Notes: a model not told the origin generated them from the letters alone. A stretch of 6,523 nt of DNA from Acidobacteriota bacterium (GCA_003224995.1 QIAI01000180.1:1-6523); one strand, 5' to 3'; positions 1 to 6,214 are shown, counted from the first letter of the stretch. Translations and numbers: made by a program.

Positions 1-1419
1 CCGGCTCGCGGCATTGGGAAGACGACGCTGGACACTTTGGAGGCTCTGGCACTGGAGACAGGCCTTTCTTTGTGGGGTGCGGTCGGCGAAGCGATTCAGC
101 GTCAACTGTTGCCCGCGCGGGCTTGCCTGGCATTGAGAAGCTTCCGAGAACTCATCGAAGACGCACAAGCCATGGCGGCGGGTACGTACGTAGAGCGGCT
201 GTCCGCCAGCACAAGAACCATGGAGCGACGGGGGGCACCACCCGTGGTGGCAAGTGAAAGGCTGTCTGTTGCGGATGACAATGCCACCATGTTCGACCCG
301 TTGGCATTTGATTTCGGGTCTACGGGCGACGAGGGCAATGCGGAGTTAGAACAAGAGCCGGCGGGCGAGGACGCCAGCACCGCACCCGAGACGGTTGAAG
401 GCCAACTGAATGCTTCTGAGACTTCGAATCTCAATGAGGATGGCGCGTTTCGCACTCCTGGCGGTCCCGCAAATACGGCGGAGATCCTGAAGTTCCTGAT
501 TGACCGCACGGGCTATATCAAGCTGCTGGAGAATGAGGATACGCCCGAGGCTTTCTCGCGCATCGAGAACCTGCGCGAGCTGGTGAATGCGGCGCTGGAT
601 TCCAAGGATCGCGGCGAGACGTTGGAAGAATTTCTGGATCATGCGGCGTTGGTCAGTGACGCGGATGGTTACGACGAATCGGCTCGCATCACCTTGATGA
701 CCCTGCACGCGGCGAAGGGATTGGAATTTCCGCTGGTCTTTTTGTGCGGACTGGAAGAGGGGCTGTTCCCGCACTCGCGAACCCTGCTGGAGATGGATGA
801 TGTCGAGGAAGAACGGCGACTGTGCTACGTAGGCATGACGCGCGCCATGGACACACTCGTCCTGAGCCGGGCGGTGTACCGGCGGCGCTATGGGACCGAT
901 CTCCCCGAGGCCAGCGTGCCTTCGCGTTTTCTGGAAGAAGTGCCGGCGGGGTTGGTGGAAGAACTGGGTGGATCGCGCCGGCGAGCCTGGATGGGCAGCT
1001 CTGCAGCGGGAGGGGCAAGCCGCGCTGCAGGGTCGGGTCAAGCGCGGCGGGGATACGATCACGACGGGGGATCCGCTCACTACTCGTACGAAGATGAGGA
1101 TCAGAGCGCCAGCTGGCAGCGTGAGCGGGCGGAACGCGCCAAGCCCACCTACTCGGGCAAGAGCTACAACTCCATCGACAATATTGCAGAGTTCTTCGCC
1201 TCCCGAGGCAAGAAGTTCAATCTGCCCAAGACGGTGGTGGAGGAGCCTAAGGGAAAGAAAGGATTCCGTCCCGGCCAGAAGGTGCGGCACCCGAAATACG
1301 GCGAAGGCACGGTCTTCCAGCGAGAAGGGGATGGGGAAGACGCCAAGATTACGGTACAATTCCCGAGGTTCGGGCTGAAGAAGCTGGTGGAGAAGTATGC
1401 CCAGCTGGAGAAAGCCTGA
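1..1419 (+). CDS. pcrA: ATP-dependent DNA helicase PcrA/UvrD family, C-terminal part (5' truncated by window edge)
   Basis: This is the 3' end of a superfamily 1A 3'-5' DNA helicase acting in repair and replication-fork maintenance. The frame is open from base 1, so 472 residues are visible and the gene starts before the window; the TTG at 37 is internal. Residues 2-9 (ARGIGKTT) are the family's ARGIG signature. Motif V is near residues 229-245 (ITLMTLHAAKGLEF) and motif VI near 269-283 (EERRLCYVGMTRA, with the arginine finger at about R281). Residues 421-472 (GFRPGQKVRHPKYGEGTV onward) match the Tudor-like C-terminal domain that in PcrA/UvrD contacts RNA polymerase. Residues 61-160 are an acidic, Ser/Thr-rich stretch inside the 2B region, which I do not expect in well-studied PcrA or UvrD. 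A Gly/Ser/Arg-rich linker (about 325-385) precedes the Tudor domain. Motifs I-IV lie outside the window. The family call is firm; PcrA rather than UvrD rests on the C-terminal domain. Confidence 0.95.
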   Translation, partial: PARGIGKTTLDTLEALALETGLSLWGAVGEAIQRQLLPARACLALRSFRELIEDAQAMAAGTYVERLSASTRTMERRGAPPVVASERLSVADDNATMFDPLAFDFGSTGDEGNAELEQEPAGEDASTAPETVEGQLNASETSNLNEDGAFRTPGGPANTAEILKFLIDRTGYIKLLENEDTPEAFSRIENLRELVNAALDSKDRGETLEEFLDHAALVSDADGYDESARITLMTLHAAKGLEFPLVFLCGLEEGLFPHSRTLLEMDDVEEERRLCYVGMTRAMDTLVLSRAVYRRRYGTDLPEASVPSRFLEEVPAGLVEELGGSRRRAWMGSSAAGGASRAAGSGQARRGYDHDGGSAHYSYEDEDQSASWQRERAERAKPTYSGKSYNSIDNIAEFFASRGKKFNLPKTVVEEPKGKKGFRPGQKVRHPKYGEGTVFQREGDGEDAKITVQFPRFGLKKLVEKYAQLEKA

Positions 1420-1424
1420 AGCGG

Positions 1425-1552
1425 ATTGAGAAATTGGGAAATTTAGAAATTGGGAATTGGTAATTTTGTAATCGGGTAATTTGTAATTTGGGTGTGGCGG
1501 CAAGGGACTTTTTTCAATTGCTCAATTACCAAATTTCTCAATTGCCAAATTT
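1425..1552. repeat. AT-rich imperfect inverted repeat with tandem sub-repeats
   Basis: The spacer between the helicase and the next gene is far more AT-rich than its surroundings. The left arm holds degenerate units such as AAATTGGG, GAATTGG and GTAATTT; the right arm holds their complements. Two exact pairings are visible: ATTGAGAAATT at 1425-1435 with AATTTCTCAAT at 1532-1542, and TTGGTAATT at 1457-1465 with AATTACCAA at 1524-1532. The right arm also contains a 16-bp tandem duplication, 1521-1536 and 1537-1552, differing at one base. It could form a cruciform, act as a weak terminator for the helicase gene, or be an intergenic repeat element. No T-run follows a compact stem, so terminator function is doubtful. 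Confidence 0.7.
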
Positions 1553-1578
1553 TTCATTTGGAGCTCGAACTCAAACTT

Positions 1579-1800
1579 ATGGCTAATACATCTTCTCTAA
1601 GTAAGGAAGAACGCAAGAAAACCATACGTGCCTCGCGGAAGAAGCGCAAGGCGGAACATCCTCTCAAGCCCCGCGACTACGCTCGCGGATCGAAGAAGAA
1701 GCGCAAGGCGGAACATCCTCTCAAGCCCCGCGACTACGCTCGCGGATCGAAGAAGAGCAAAGTCAAAAAGCTAGCGCGCGGCCAGTCCAAACGCGGCTAG
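1579..1800 (+). CDS. Small highly basic Lys/Arg-rich protein of unknown function with internal 19-residue duplication
   Basis: A 73-residue protein starting MANTSSLSKEERKKTIRASR. I do not recognise the family. About a third of the residues are Lys or Arg and there are no hydrophobic segments, so a cytoplasmic nucleic-acid- or ribosome-associated role is plausible but unproven. The unit KKRKAEHPLKPRDYARGSK occurs twice in tandem, and the tail is again basic (KSKVKKLARGQSKRG). The frame is open back to a GTG at 1492, but that extension translates the AT-rich repeat spacer, so the ATG at 1579 is preferred; a GGAG lies 15 nt upstream, which is long. Gene reality is supported by the repeat being a multiple of three in length, by no stop in either copy, and by the strong terminator 10 bp after the stop. 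No antisense gene competes convincingly. Confidence 0.72.
   Translation: MANTSSLSKEERKKTIRASRKKRKAEHPLKPRDYARGSKKKRKAEHPLKPRDYARGSKKSKVKKLARGQSKRG
1638..1756 (+). repeat. Perfect 57-bp in-frame tandem duplication
   Basis: Bases 1638-1699 are identical to 1695-1756 at an offset of 57 bp. The match breaks at 1637/1694 and 1700/1757. The period equals 19 codons and keeps the frame. Absence of even silent differences implies a very recent duplication, ongoing homogenisation, or an assembly effect. Confidence 0.95.
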
Positions 1801-1810
1801 GCTGGATTAA

Positions 1811-1842
1811 AAAGGCGGGTCCTTCGACCCGCCTTTCATTTT
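1811..1842 (+). terminator. Intrinsic (Rho-independent) terminator
   Basis: AAAGGCGGGTC (1811-1821) pairs perfectly with GACCCGCCTTT (1826-1836) around a CTTC loop, giving an 11-bp stem, followed by CATTTT. It begins 10 bp after the stop of the small basic protein and separates it from the permease gene. The A-run before the stem (1809-1813) could allow some termination from the other direction too, although no minus-strand gene is seen here. Confidence 0.9.
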
Positions 1843-1924
1843 GCACGGTGCTGGTCGTACCTATATCCCGAATCCTCAGGCTTGAGACGCGGCTGCGAGC
1901 ATGACGAGCCGCATCCAAGCTGGG

Positions 1925-1930
1925 AAGAGG
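1925..1930 (+). promoter_or_regulatory. Candidate ribosome binding site of the permease
   Basis: AAGAGG is the only clear Shine-Dalgarno-like sequence ahead of the permease. It lies 5 nt before an in-frame TTG (1936) and 14 nt before the ATG at 1945. By spacing alone the TTG would be the better start, adding three residues (M/L-T-Q) to the N-terminus. Confidence 0.5.
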
Positions 1931-1944
1931 TCCATTTGACGCAA

Positions 1945-3513
1945 ATGCCAACCGCCACCGACCGCGAGCCTGCCGACAGCTTGGGCAGCCAAATGCTGTG
2001 CTGCAAATCGATTGACAAGCTGATCGCCGATGCGGATGAACCCGGGCACCGCCTGGAGAAGAAGCTTGGCCCGTGGTCCCTGACGGCGCTGGGCATCGGG
2101 GCCATCATTGGTTCGGGCATTTTTGTTCTGACCGGCACAGCAGCTGCGGGGGAACACTTCGAAGCCCCTTCCATTCTCCACGCCCAGGTACTGGACCTTT
2201 TAGTCAACTTACTGCGTACCGGCAGCACGGCGGGGGCATTGATGCACGGGCGTCCGGCGGCCGGCCCGTCGATTGCGATTTCTTTTTTGCTGGTGGCGGT
2301 AGCCTGCAGCTTTGCCGGGCTGTGCTATGCCGAACTGGCCTCGATGATTCCGATTGCGGGCAGCGCCTACACCTACTCTTATGCCACCCTCGGAGAAATC
2401 TTCGCGTGGATCATCGGCTGGGACCTGATTTTGGAGTACGTGGTCAGCAATGTCGCAGTGGCGGTCGGGTTCAGCGGGTACTCCAAGGCCCAGTTAGCGG
2501 CCTTCGGGATTAACTTGCCGGAAAAGTGGGCGAGTCCGGTGTGGGCGTCGGGACATTGGACCGGGGCCTATTTCAATCTCCCCGGATTTCTCATTGTGTT
2601 TCTGCTGACACTGTTGTTGGTGCGCGGGGTGCGGGAATCGGCCGAAGCCAACAATGTGATGGTGCTGATCAAGATTGGCGCCATTTTGACCTTCCTAGTA
2701 GTGGGTGGGATGTTGGTGAAGCCGGCCAACTGGACGCCGTTTGCGCCTTCCGGATTCGCGGGCATTGTCACCGGGGGGGCCATCGTTTTCTTCACCTACA
2801 TCGGGTTCGACTCGGTTTCCACGGCGGCTGAAGAATGCCGAACGCCGCAACGCGATTTGCCGTTTGGGATTATCGCCTCGTTGATCGTGTGCACCCTGCT
2901 GTATGTCGGCGTGGCCGTCGTACTGTTGGGCATGTTGAAGTACACGAACTTCGTTTCCGGCGAAGCGGCCGAAGCTCCCGTGGCCTATGCCCTGAAGGTG
3001 CTGGGTGCGCACCCCTTCTACCGATCGATAATTGTGGTGGGTGCGTTAATGGGGATGATTTCTTCCCTGCTGGTATTTCAGTATGGACAGGCGCGCATCT
3101 GGTACGCGATGTCGCGGGATGGGTTGTTGCCGAAGCTATTCTCTGCGGTGCATCCCAGATTCAAAACGCCGCACTGGTCCACGTGGATTGCCTGCTTTGC
3201 AGTGGGGATTCCGGCCGGGATGGTGGATATCGGCGACGCCGCCGATCTTTCCAACATTGGTACCCTGTTTGCCTTCACTCTAGTGTCGCTGGGGGTCATC
3301 TTCCTGCGACGGCGGCAACCCGATCGCCCGCGAACCTTTCGCGTGCCCTTCGTGCCATGGTTCCCGTTGATTTCAGTCGTGCTCTGCGGCGGGCTGATGA
3401 CGGGGTTGACTGTGATTACATGGATCCGCTTCGTGGTTTGGTTAGCTATCGGCTTGATGATCTATTTCTTCTATAGCCGGCACAACAGCGAGTTCGCCAA
3501 GCGTGCCAGCTAG
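1945..3513 (+). CDS. APC-superfamily amino acid permease (cationic amino acid transporter-like)
   Basis: Inner-membrane secondary transporter that most likely imports amino acids; 522 residues from the ATG at 1945. Hallmarks are the first-helix glycine motif GIGAIIGSGIFVLTG (residues 50-64), CYAELASMIPIAGSAYTYSY (127-146) and GFDSVSTAAEE (287-297) before a loop ending in RDLPFGI. Alternating hydrophobic stretches agree with about 12 or more membrane helices, and the C-terminus is short and polar. The fold resembles the bacterial YfnA and eukaryotic CAT group, but substrate specificity cannot be read from the sequence. About 37 residues (roughly 70-106, rich in Leu and His) lie between helix 1 and the AGPSIAISF helix, where most family members run directly from TAAAGxxAGPA. 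The open frame extends to a TTG at 1882; the start could also be TTG 1936. A strong terminator isolates it from the upstream gene, so it should have its own promoter, which I could not identify. Confidence 0.9.
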   Translation: MPTATDREPADSLGSQMLCCKSIDKLIADADEPGHRLEKKLGPWSLTALGIGAIIGSGIFVLTGTAAAGEHFEAPSILHAQVLDLLVNLLRTGSTAGALMHGRPAAGPSIAISFLLVAVACSFAGLCYAELASMIPIAGSAYTYSYATLGEIFAWIIGWDLILEYVVSNVAVAVGFSGYSKAQLAAFGINLPEKWASPVWASGHWTGAYFNLPGFLIVFLLTLLLVRGVRESAEANNVMVLIKIGAILTFLVVGGMLVKPANWTPFAPSGFAGIVTGGAIVFFTYIGFDSVSTAAEECRTPQRDLPFGIIASLIVCTLLYVGVAVVLLGMLKYTNFVSGEAAEAPVAYALKVLGAHPFYRSIIVVGALMGMISSLLVFQYGQARIWYAMSRDGLLPKLFSAVHPRFKTPHWSTWIACFAVGIPAGMVDIGDAADLSNIGTLFAFTLVSLGVIFLRRRQPDRPRTFRVPFVPWFPLISVVLCGGLMTGLTVITWIRFVVWLAIGLMIYFFYSRHNSEFAKRAS

Positions 3514-3523
3514 ACGAGAATTG

Positions 3524-3607
3524 TAGATTTTAGACGGAAGATTTCAGATGGACCGCGGTTTTGACCGCCTTGCCGATGACTCGCGACTAAAAACAATCTA
3601 AAATCTA
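3524..3607. repeat. Perfect 11-bp inverted repeat spanning the permease-deaminase spacer
   Basis: TAGATTTTAGA at 3524-3534 is the exact reverse complement of TCTAAAATCTA at 3597-3607, with 62 nt between. Inside lie a perfect palindrome ACCGCGGT (3552-3559) and a small GCGGT-TTTG-ACCGC hairpin (3555-3568). The arms are AT-rich and the centre GC-rich. It may be an intergenic element or form a structured region in the transcript; it does not look like a classical terminator. Confidence 0.65.
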
Positions 3608-3631
3608 GAAACTGCACTTTGAAAATTGTTT

Positions 3632-4654
3632 ATGGGTCTCTTCGCCAATCCGACCCCCAGCGCGTTCGTGCGGTCGCTGCCAAAAGCTGAGCTGCACCTG
3701 CATTTGGAAGGCGCCATCGATCCAGCCACGCTGCTCGAAATTCAGCGTAGTCATGGGCTGAGGGAGGCGAGCCTGGCGTCGACGGAGAAGCTTTACCGGT
3801 ATTCCGACTTTGCTGGCTTTCTAATTTCTTTCAAGGACATCACCGCCCACCTGAAAGCGCCGGCAGATTACGAGCTGATTACGTACCGCATGATGGAGCG
3901 GCTGAAAGCCGACAACGTTTTGCACGCCGAAGTCTATATTTCGGTGGGGGTCTGCTTGTACCGGAAGCAGGAGTTTCCCGAGATTTTCGAGGCGCTGGAA
4001 CGCGGCCGCATGCGGGGCGAGAAAGATTTCGGGGTGTCGCTGTTGTGGATCTTTGACGCGGTGCGGCACTTCGGGCCGGCAGAAGCGGAGCGAGTGGCGC
4101 AGCTGGCAGTACATTACCAGGACCGCAACGTTGTGGGGTTCGGGATCGGGGGCGACGAGAAACGCGCCGGGCCCGAGCTGTTCCGCGAAGTGTTCGCCTA
4201 CTGTGCGGATCATGGCTTGCGCCTGACGGCGCACGCCGGCGAAACCTCGGGACCAGAGTCCATTTGGGGTGCGCTGAATTTGCGGGCGGAACGCATTGGT
4301 CATGGCCTGACGGCTTACCAGGACCCCGATCTCATTCAGGAACTTTCGCAGCGGCAGGTGCCGGTCGAGATCTGCGTGACGAGTAACGTTAAGACGGGTG
4401 TTTGCTCGTCGATCGGCGAACACCCCGTCAAGCGTTACTTCGATGAGGGGCTGATGGTCACGCTGAACACTGACGATCCAGCTATTTTCTGCACTTCGCT
4501 TTCCCGCGAGTACCAACTGGTGCAGGAGAACTTCGGATTCACCGACGAACACTTGCGTGAGCTGGCGCGAAATTCTTTCGAGGCTGCGTTCTTGCCGGCG
4601 GAGAAGAAGCTGGAGTTTCTGAATATGTTTGATGCCGCCATCGCGGCGAAGTGA
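3632..4654 (+). CDS. add: Adenosine deaminase family protein
   Basis: Zinc-dependent amidohydrolase-fold enzyme of 340 residues, near the usual size for bacterial adenosine deaminases, predicted cytoplasmic. It would hydrolyse the 6-amino group of adenosine or a related adenine compound, yielding inosine or its analogue and ammonia. All expected active-site elements are present: the metal-binding HLH in KAELHLHLEGA (H22, H24), the substrate loop GFGIGGDE (169-176), LTAHAGET with zinc ligand H201 and catalytic E204, RIGHG with H224, and NTDDP with D281 and D282. An in-frame TTG at 3626 would add two residues; neither start has a clear Shine-Dalgarno sequence, and ATG is chosen. The spacer to the permease is 118 bp and contains an inverted repeat. 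The same family includes aminodeoxyfutalosine deaminases of menaquinone synthesis and adenine deaminases, so family membership is firm but the substrate is not. Confidence 0.9.
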   Translation: MGLFANPTPSAFVRSLPKAELHLHLEGAIDPATLLEIQRSHGLREASLASTEKLYRYSDFAGFLISFKDITAHLKAPADYELITYRMMERLKADNVLHAEVYISVGVCLYRKQEFPEIFEALERGRMRGEKDFGVSLLWIFDAVRHFGPAEAERVAQLAVHYQDRNVVGFGIGGDEKRAGPELFREVFAYCADHGLRLTAHAGETSGPESIWGALNLRAERIGHGLTAYQDPDLIQELSQRQVPVEICVTSNVKTGVCSSIGEHPVKRYFDEGLMVTLNTDDPAIFCTSLSREYQLVQENFGFTDEHLRELARNSFEAAFLPAEKKLEFLNMFDAAIAAK

Positions 4655-4790
4655 GGCTGTTGCAGATTGCAGGTTGAGGATGGGGTTCACACCGTCAATT
4701 ACTATGCATGCTTTAACCCCTAATGTGATGTTCGAGAAATAAACAGGATAAGGAAAATCCTGAGTTAAGAGGACCGGTCGTTGAAAACAC

Positions 4791-4829
4791 AAGGTCCCTC
4801 CACTCCGCTTCGCTCCGGTCGGGATGACA
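4791..4829. repeat. REP-like intergenic element (candidate)
   Basis: The segment from AAGGTCCC to GGGATGACA contains CTCCGCTTCGCTCCGGTCGG. This kind of CTCCGCTTCGCTC...GGGATGACA motif resembles dispersed intergenic repeats I have seen in acidobacterial and other genomes, which is recalled rather than checked. Only one copy is in this window. It shows a partial dyad (TCCC with GGGA at the ends) but no clean stem. Confidence 0.45.
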
Positions 4830-4966
4830 GACCTATGGCGCTAATTTGCGGGACAGGACACTACGCTTGGCGGTGGCTTCCCGCACGTTGCATGACCAGT
4901 CCTGCGCAGGGCGCAGCCTCGGTCTCGGGACGAAATGTCAGGTGGGTTGAAAATTTGAAACCTATG

Positions 4967-4990
4967 AATCTGAAATTTTAAATCTGAAAT
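4967..4990. repeat. 10-bp direct repeat in AT-rich tail
   Basis: AATCTGAAAT occurs at 4967-4976 and again at 4981-4990, separated by TTTA. It is similar in flavour to the AT-rich arms in the spacers at 1425-1552 and 3524-3607. Confidence 0.6.
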
Positions 4991-5006
4991 CGGCATCTAA
5001 TTCCCC

Positions 5007-5699
5007 ATGCCGCAACACATCGGAATCGTGGGTTGTAGCGCGGAGGGCGCAGCCCTTTGTTATCGCACGATTTGCCTGGAAGGTGCGCAGTTGCTGGGAC
5101 CGTACAACCATCCGGAAGTGTCCATGCACACTCCTGCTTTGGCGGAGTATATGAAGTTCATCGAGGCAGGGGACTGGGCCGGGGTGGCGGAATTGATGAT
5201 GTCGTCGGCGGAAAAGCTGGCGCGGGCCGGAGCTGATTTCCTGATCTCTCCGGATAATACGATTCACCAGGCGTTTGATCTGGTGGCGCACCGCTCACCG
5301 CGGCCATGGTTGCACATCGCGCGCGAAGTCGCTTGCGAGGCGAAGCGTAATCACTGCAAGCGGCTTGCGGTACTGGGGACGCGCTATCTCATGGAAGGCC
5401 CGGTGTATCCCGAAGCCCTGAAGGCGGCCGGCCTAGATTACCGGATGCCCGGACCCGCAAAGCGGGAAAAAATCAATCAGATCATCATGAGTGAGCTGGT
5501 CCACGGACAATTTCTTCCCAAATCACGCGCATATTTCGCCGAGGTGATTCGAGGCTTGAAAGACGTGGGCTGCGATGCCGTGGTGCTGGGCTGCACGGAA
5601 ATTCCGCTGCTCATCGATGAAGAATCCTCGCCTCTGCCGCCGCTGGATTCCACGCGAATCCTGGCGCGAGCGGCGCTGCGCAAAGCGGTAAACGACTAA
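5007..5699 (+). CDS. Aspartate/glutamate racemase family protein with altered first active-site motif
   Basis: A 230-residue cytoplasmic protein of the Asp/Glu racemase superfamily (RacX/YgeA-like length). Family features are an N-terminal GIVGCSAEG loop (6-14), GADFLISPDNTIH (75-87) at the first active-site position, LGTRYLMEGPVYPEAL (123-138), KINQIIMSELVHGQF (155-169) and VVLGCTEIPLL (192-202) with C196. Known two-base racemases use one cysteine next to the NTxH motif and a second in GCTE. Here the second is intact, but the first region reads S81-P-D83-N-T with no cysteine. The protein may therefore act on another substrate, catalyse a different reaction, or use a different base; C10 and C18 are not in the expected place. 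The ATG at 5007 follows an AT-rich repeat without a clear Shine-Dalgarno. A role with the upstream permease in amino acid use is only inference. Confidence 0.87.
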   Translation: MPQHIGIVGCSAEGAALCYRTICLEGAQLLGPYNHPEVSMHTPALAEYMKFIEAGDWAGVAELMMSSAEKLARAGADFLISPDNTIHQAFDLVAHRSPRPWLHIAREVACEAKRNHCKRLAVLGTRYLMEGPVYPEALKAAGLDYRMPGPAKREKINQIIMSELVHGQFLPKSRAYFAEVIRGLKDVGCDAVVLGCTEIPLLIDEESSPLPPLDSTRILARAALRKAVND

Positions 5700-5719
5700 A
5701 AACATAGAGTTACCAATCC

Positions 5720-5737
5720 CTGTGACGGCAATCACAG
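5720..5737. promoter_or_regulatory. CRP/FNR-type operator candidate (perfect palindrome)
   Basis: CTGTGACGGCAATCACAG is a perfect 6-bp dyad around a 6-nt centre and contains TGTGA-N6-TCACA, the textbook consensus of CRP-family regulators. It lies 21 bp after the racemase-family stop and 37 bp before the ATG of the small secreted protein, in a 75-bp spacer. As RNA it could also form a short hairpin, but no T-run follows, so a DNA operator is the better reading. No convincing -10/-35 pair was found, so activation versus repression cannot be told. Confidence 0.6.
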
Positions 5738-5774
5738 ACCCTTCGCCCATCTCCTGCCAGGCTCTTCTCAGGTC

Positions 5775-6116
5775 ATGTGCAGGAGACTCATTGCGGCGCT
5801 ATTGATGTTGGTGGTGAGCGGGCTGGGAGGCTTCGCGCATTTCCTTACTCTGCAGCCGGCTCAGCCCGTGATTTCCCATGCGCACCAGCACGCGGGCAGC
5901 AGTTACGAGTGCTGCCACTCAGTCGCAGGTTTTGCATTGGCGCCGTTGCCGGTGCCAGTAAACATGCCGTGTGGGAATCAACATTCCTGCTGCATACGGC
6001 AGGCGCCAAACTCCTCGAGCTTGCCCACAAGCGGGAAGACGCAGCATCCGGATAGCTTCACCCGGCATCCCGGCCTTCCTTCTTACGAGGCTTTCAGCAC
6101 GGTGCTTCGGATCTGA
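5775..6116 (+). CDS. Small secreted Cys/His-rich protein of unknown function
   Basis: A 113-residue protein with a typical export signal: MCRR followed by a hydrophobic core (about residues 5-24), with likely cleavage shortly after. I do not recognise a named family. The mature part holds HAHQH (35-39), ECCH (45-48), C66 and HSCC (70-73), a clustering of paired cysteines and histidines that suggests binding of a soft or borderline metal such as copper or zinc outside the cytoplasm. The C-terminal half is polar, Pro/Ser-rich, and ends in FSTVLRI. Evidence for a real gene is the signal peptide, the position behind the CRP-like palindrome and ahead of another exported metal-binding-like protein, and the absence of a better frame. 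The ribosome binding site is weak (AGG two bases before ATG). Metal binding is inference from composition. Confidence 0.7.
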   Translation: MCRRLIAALLMLVVSGLGGFAHFLTLQPAQPVISHAHQHAGSSYECCHSVAGFALAPLPVPVNMPCGNQHSCCIRQAPNSSSLPTSGKTQHPDSFTRHPGLPSYEAFSTVLRI

Positions 6117-6201
6117 TCTCCATTGAACGCACAAACTGTCGAGTTGGGGACCTTGGTTCAGGGGACCCGCGCAGCAAAACGAACGCAGAAAACTTTTATA
6201 T

Positions 6202-6205
6202 GGAG
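6202..6205 (+). promoter_or_regulatory. Ribosome binding site deciding the start of the last gene
   Basis: GGAG lies 9 nt before the ATG at 6215, ideal spacing. The in-frame ATG at 6200 overlaps this site and would add MEIIL, so it is less likely to be used. Confidence 0.7.
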
Positions 6206-6214
6206 ATCATTCTT

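Larger units (their letters stand above)
4655..5006. other. 352-bp intergenic region without a supported gene
   Basis: No convincing coding sequence is present; the one open stretch (4781-4981) has no ribosome binding site and no recognisable protein. The region holds a REP-like segment (4791-4829), exact short palindromes GACCGGTC (4772-4779) and CCTGCGCAGG (4901-4910), a 7-bp inverted pair TGCGGGA/TCCCGCA (4847-4853 and 4879-4885), and an AT-rich tail with a direct repeat just before the racemase-family gene. It looks like an accumulation of small intergenic elements, perhaps including the racemase gene promoter, which I could not place. Confidence 0.6.

Noticed and set aside
346..1503. Long open frame on the minus strand (385 codons) opposite the helicase gene
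   Set aside because: It lies antisense to clear helicase motifs, has no recognisable domain, and its N-terminal part translates the AT-rich repeat; it is a by-product of GC-rich codon use.
1492..1578. GTG at 1492 as start of the small basic protein
   Set aside because: The added 29 residues would be encoded by the AT-rich repeat spacer and are unlike the rest; the ATG at 1579 gives a coherent basic protein.
4744..4762. CAGGAT/ATCCTG hairpin after the deaminase gene as a terminator
   Set aside because: Only a 6-bp stem with a 7-nt loop and no following T-run, about 90 bp after the stop codon.
3821..4792. Long open frame on the minus strand (323 codons) opposite the adenosine deaminase gene
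   Set aside because: The + strand frame has all deaminase catalytic motifs; the antisense translation shows no family features.
4781..4981. 66-codon open frame in the deaminase-racemase spacer
   Set aside because: It overlaps the REP-like element, lacks a ribosome binding site, and its translation has no recognisable features.
6146..6167. GGGGACC direct repeat (6146-6152 and 6161-6167) as a metal-regulator operator
   Set aside because: It does not match the dyad pattern of CsoR, CueR or CopY sites that I know; too short to support a call.
6194..6201. TTTTATAT as a -10 box for the last gene
   Set aside because: No matching -35 box at 16-18 bp, and a transcript would start almost at the ribosome binding site.
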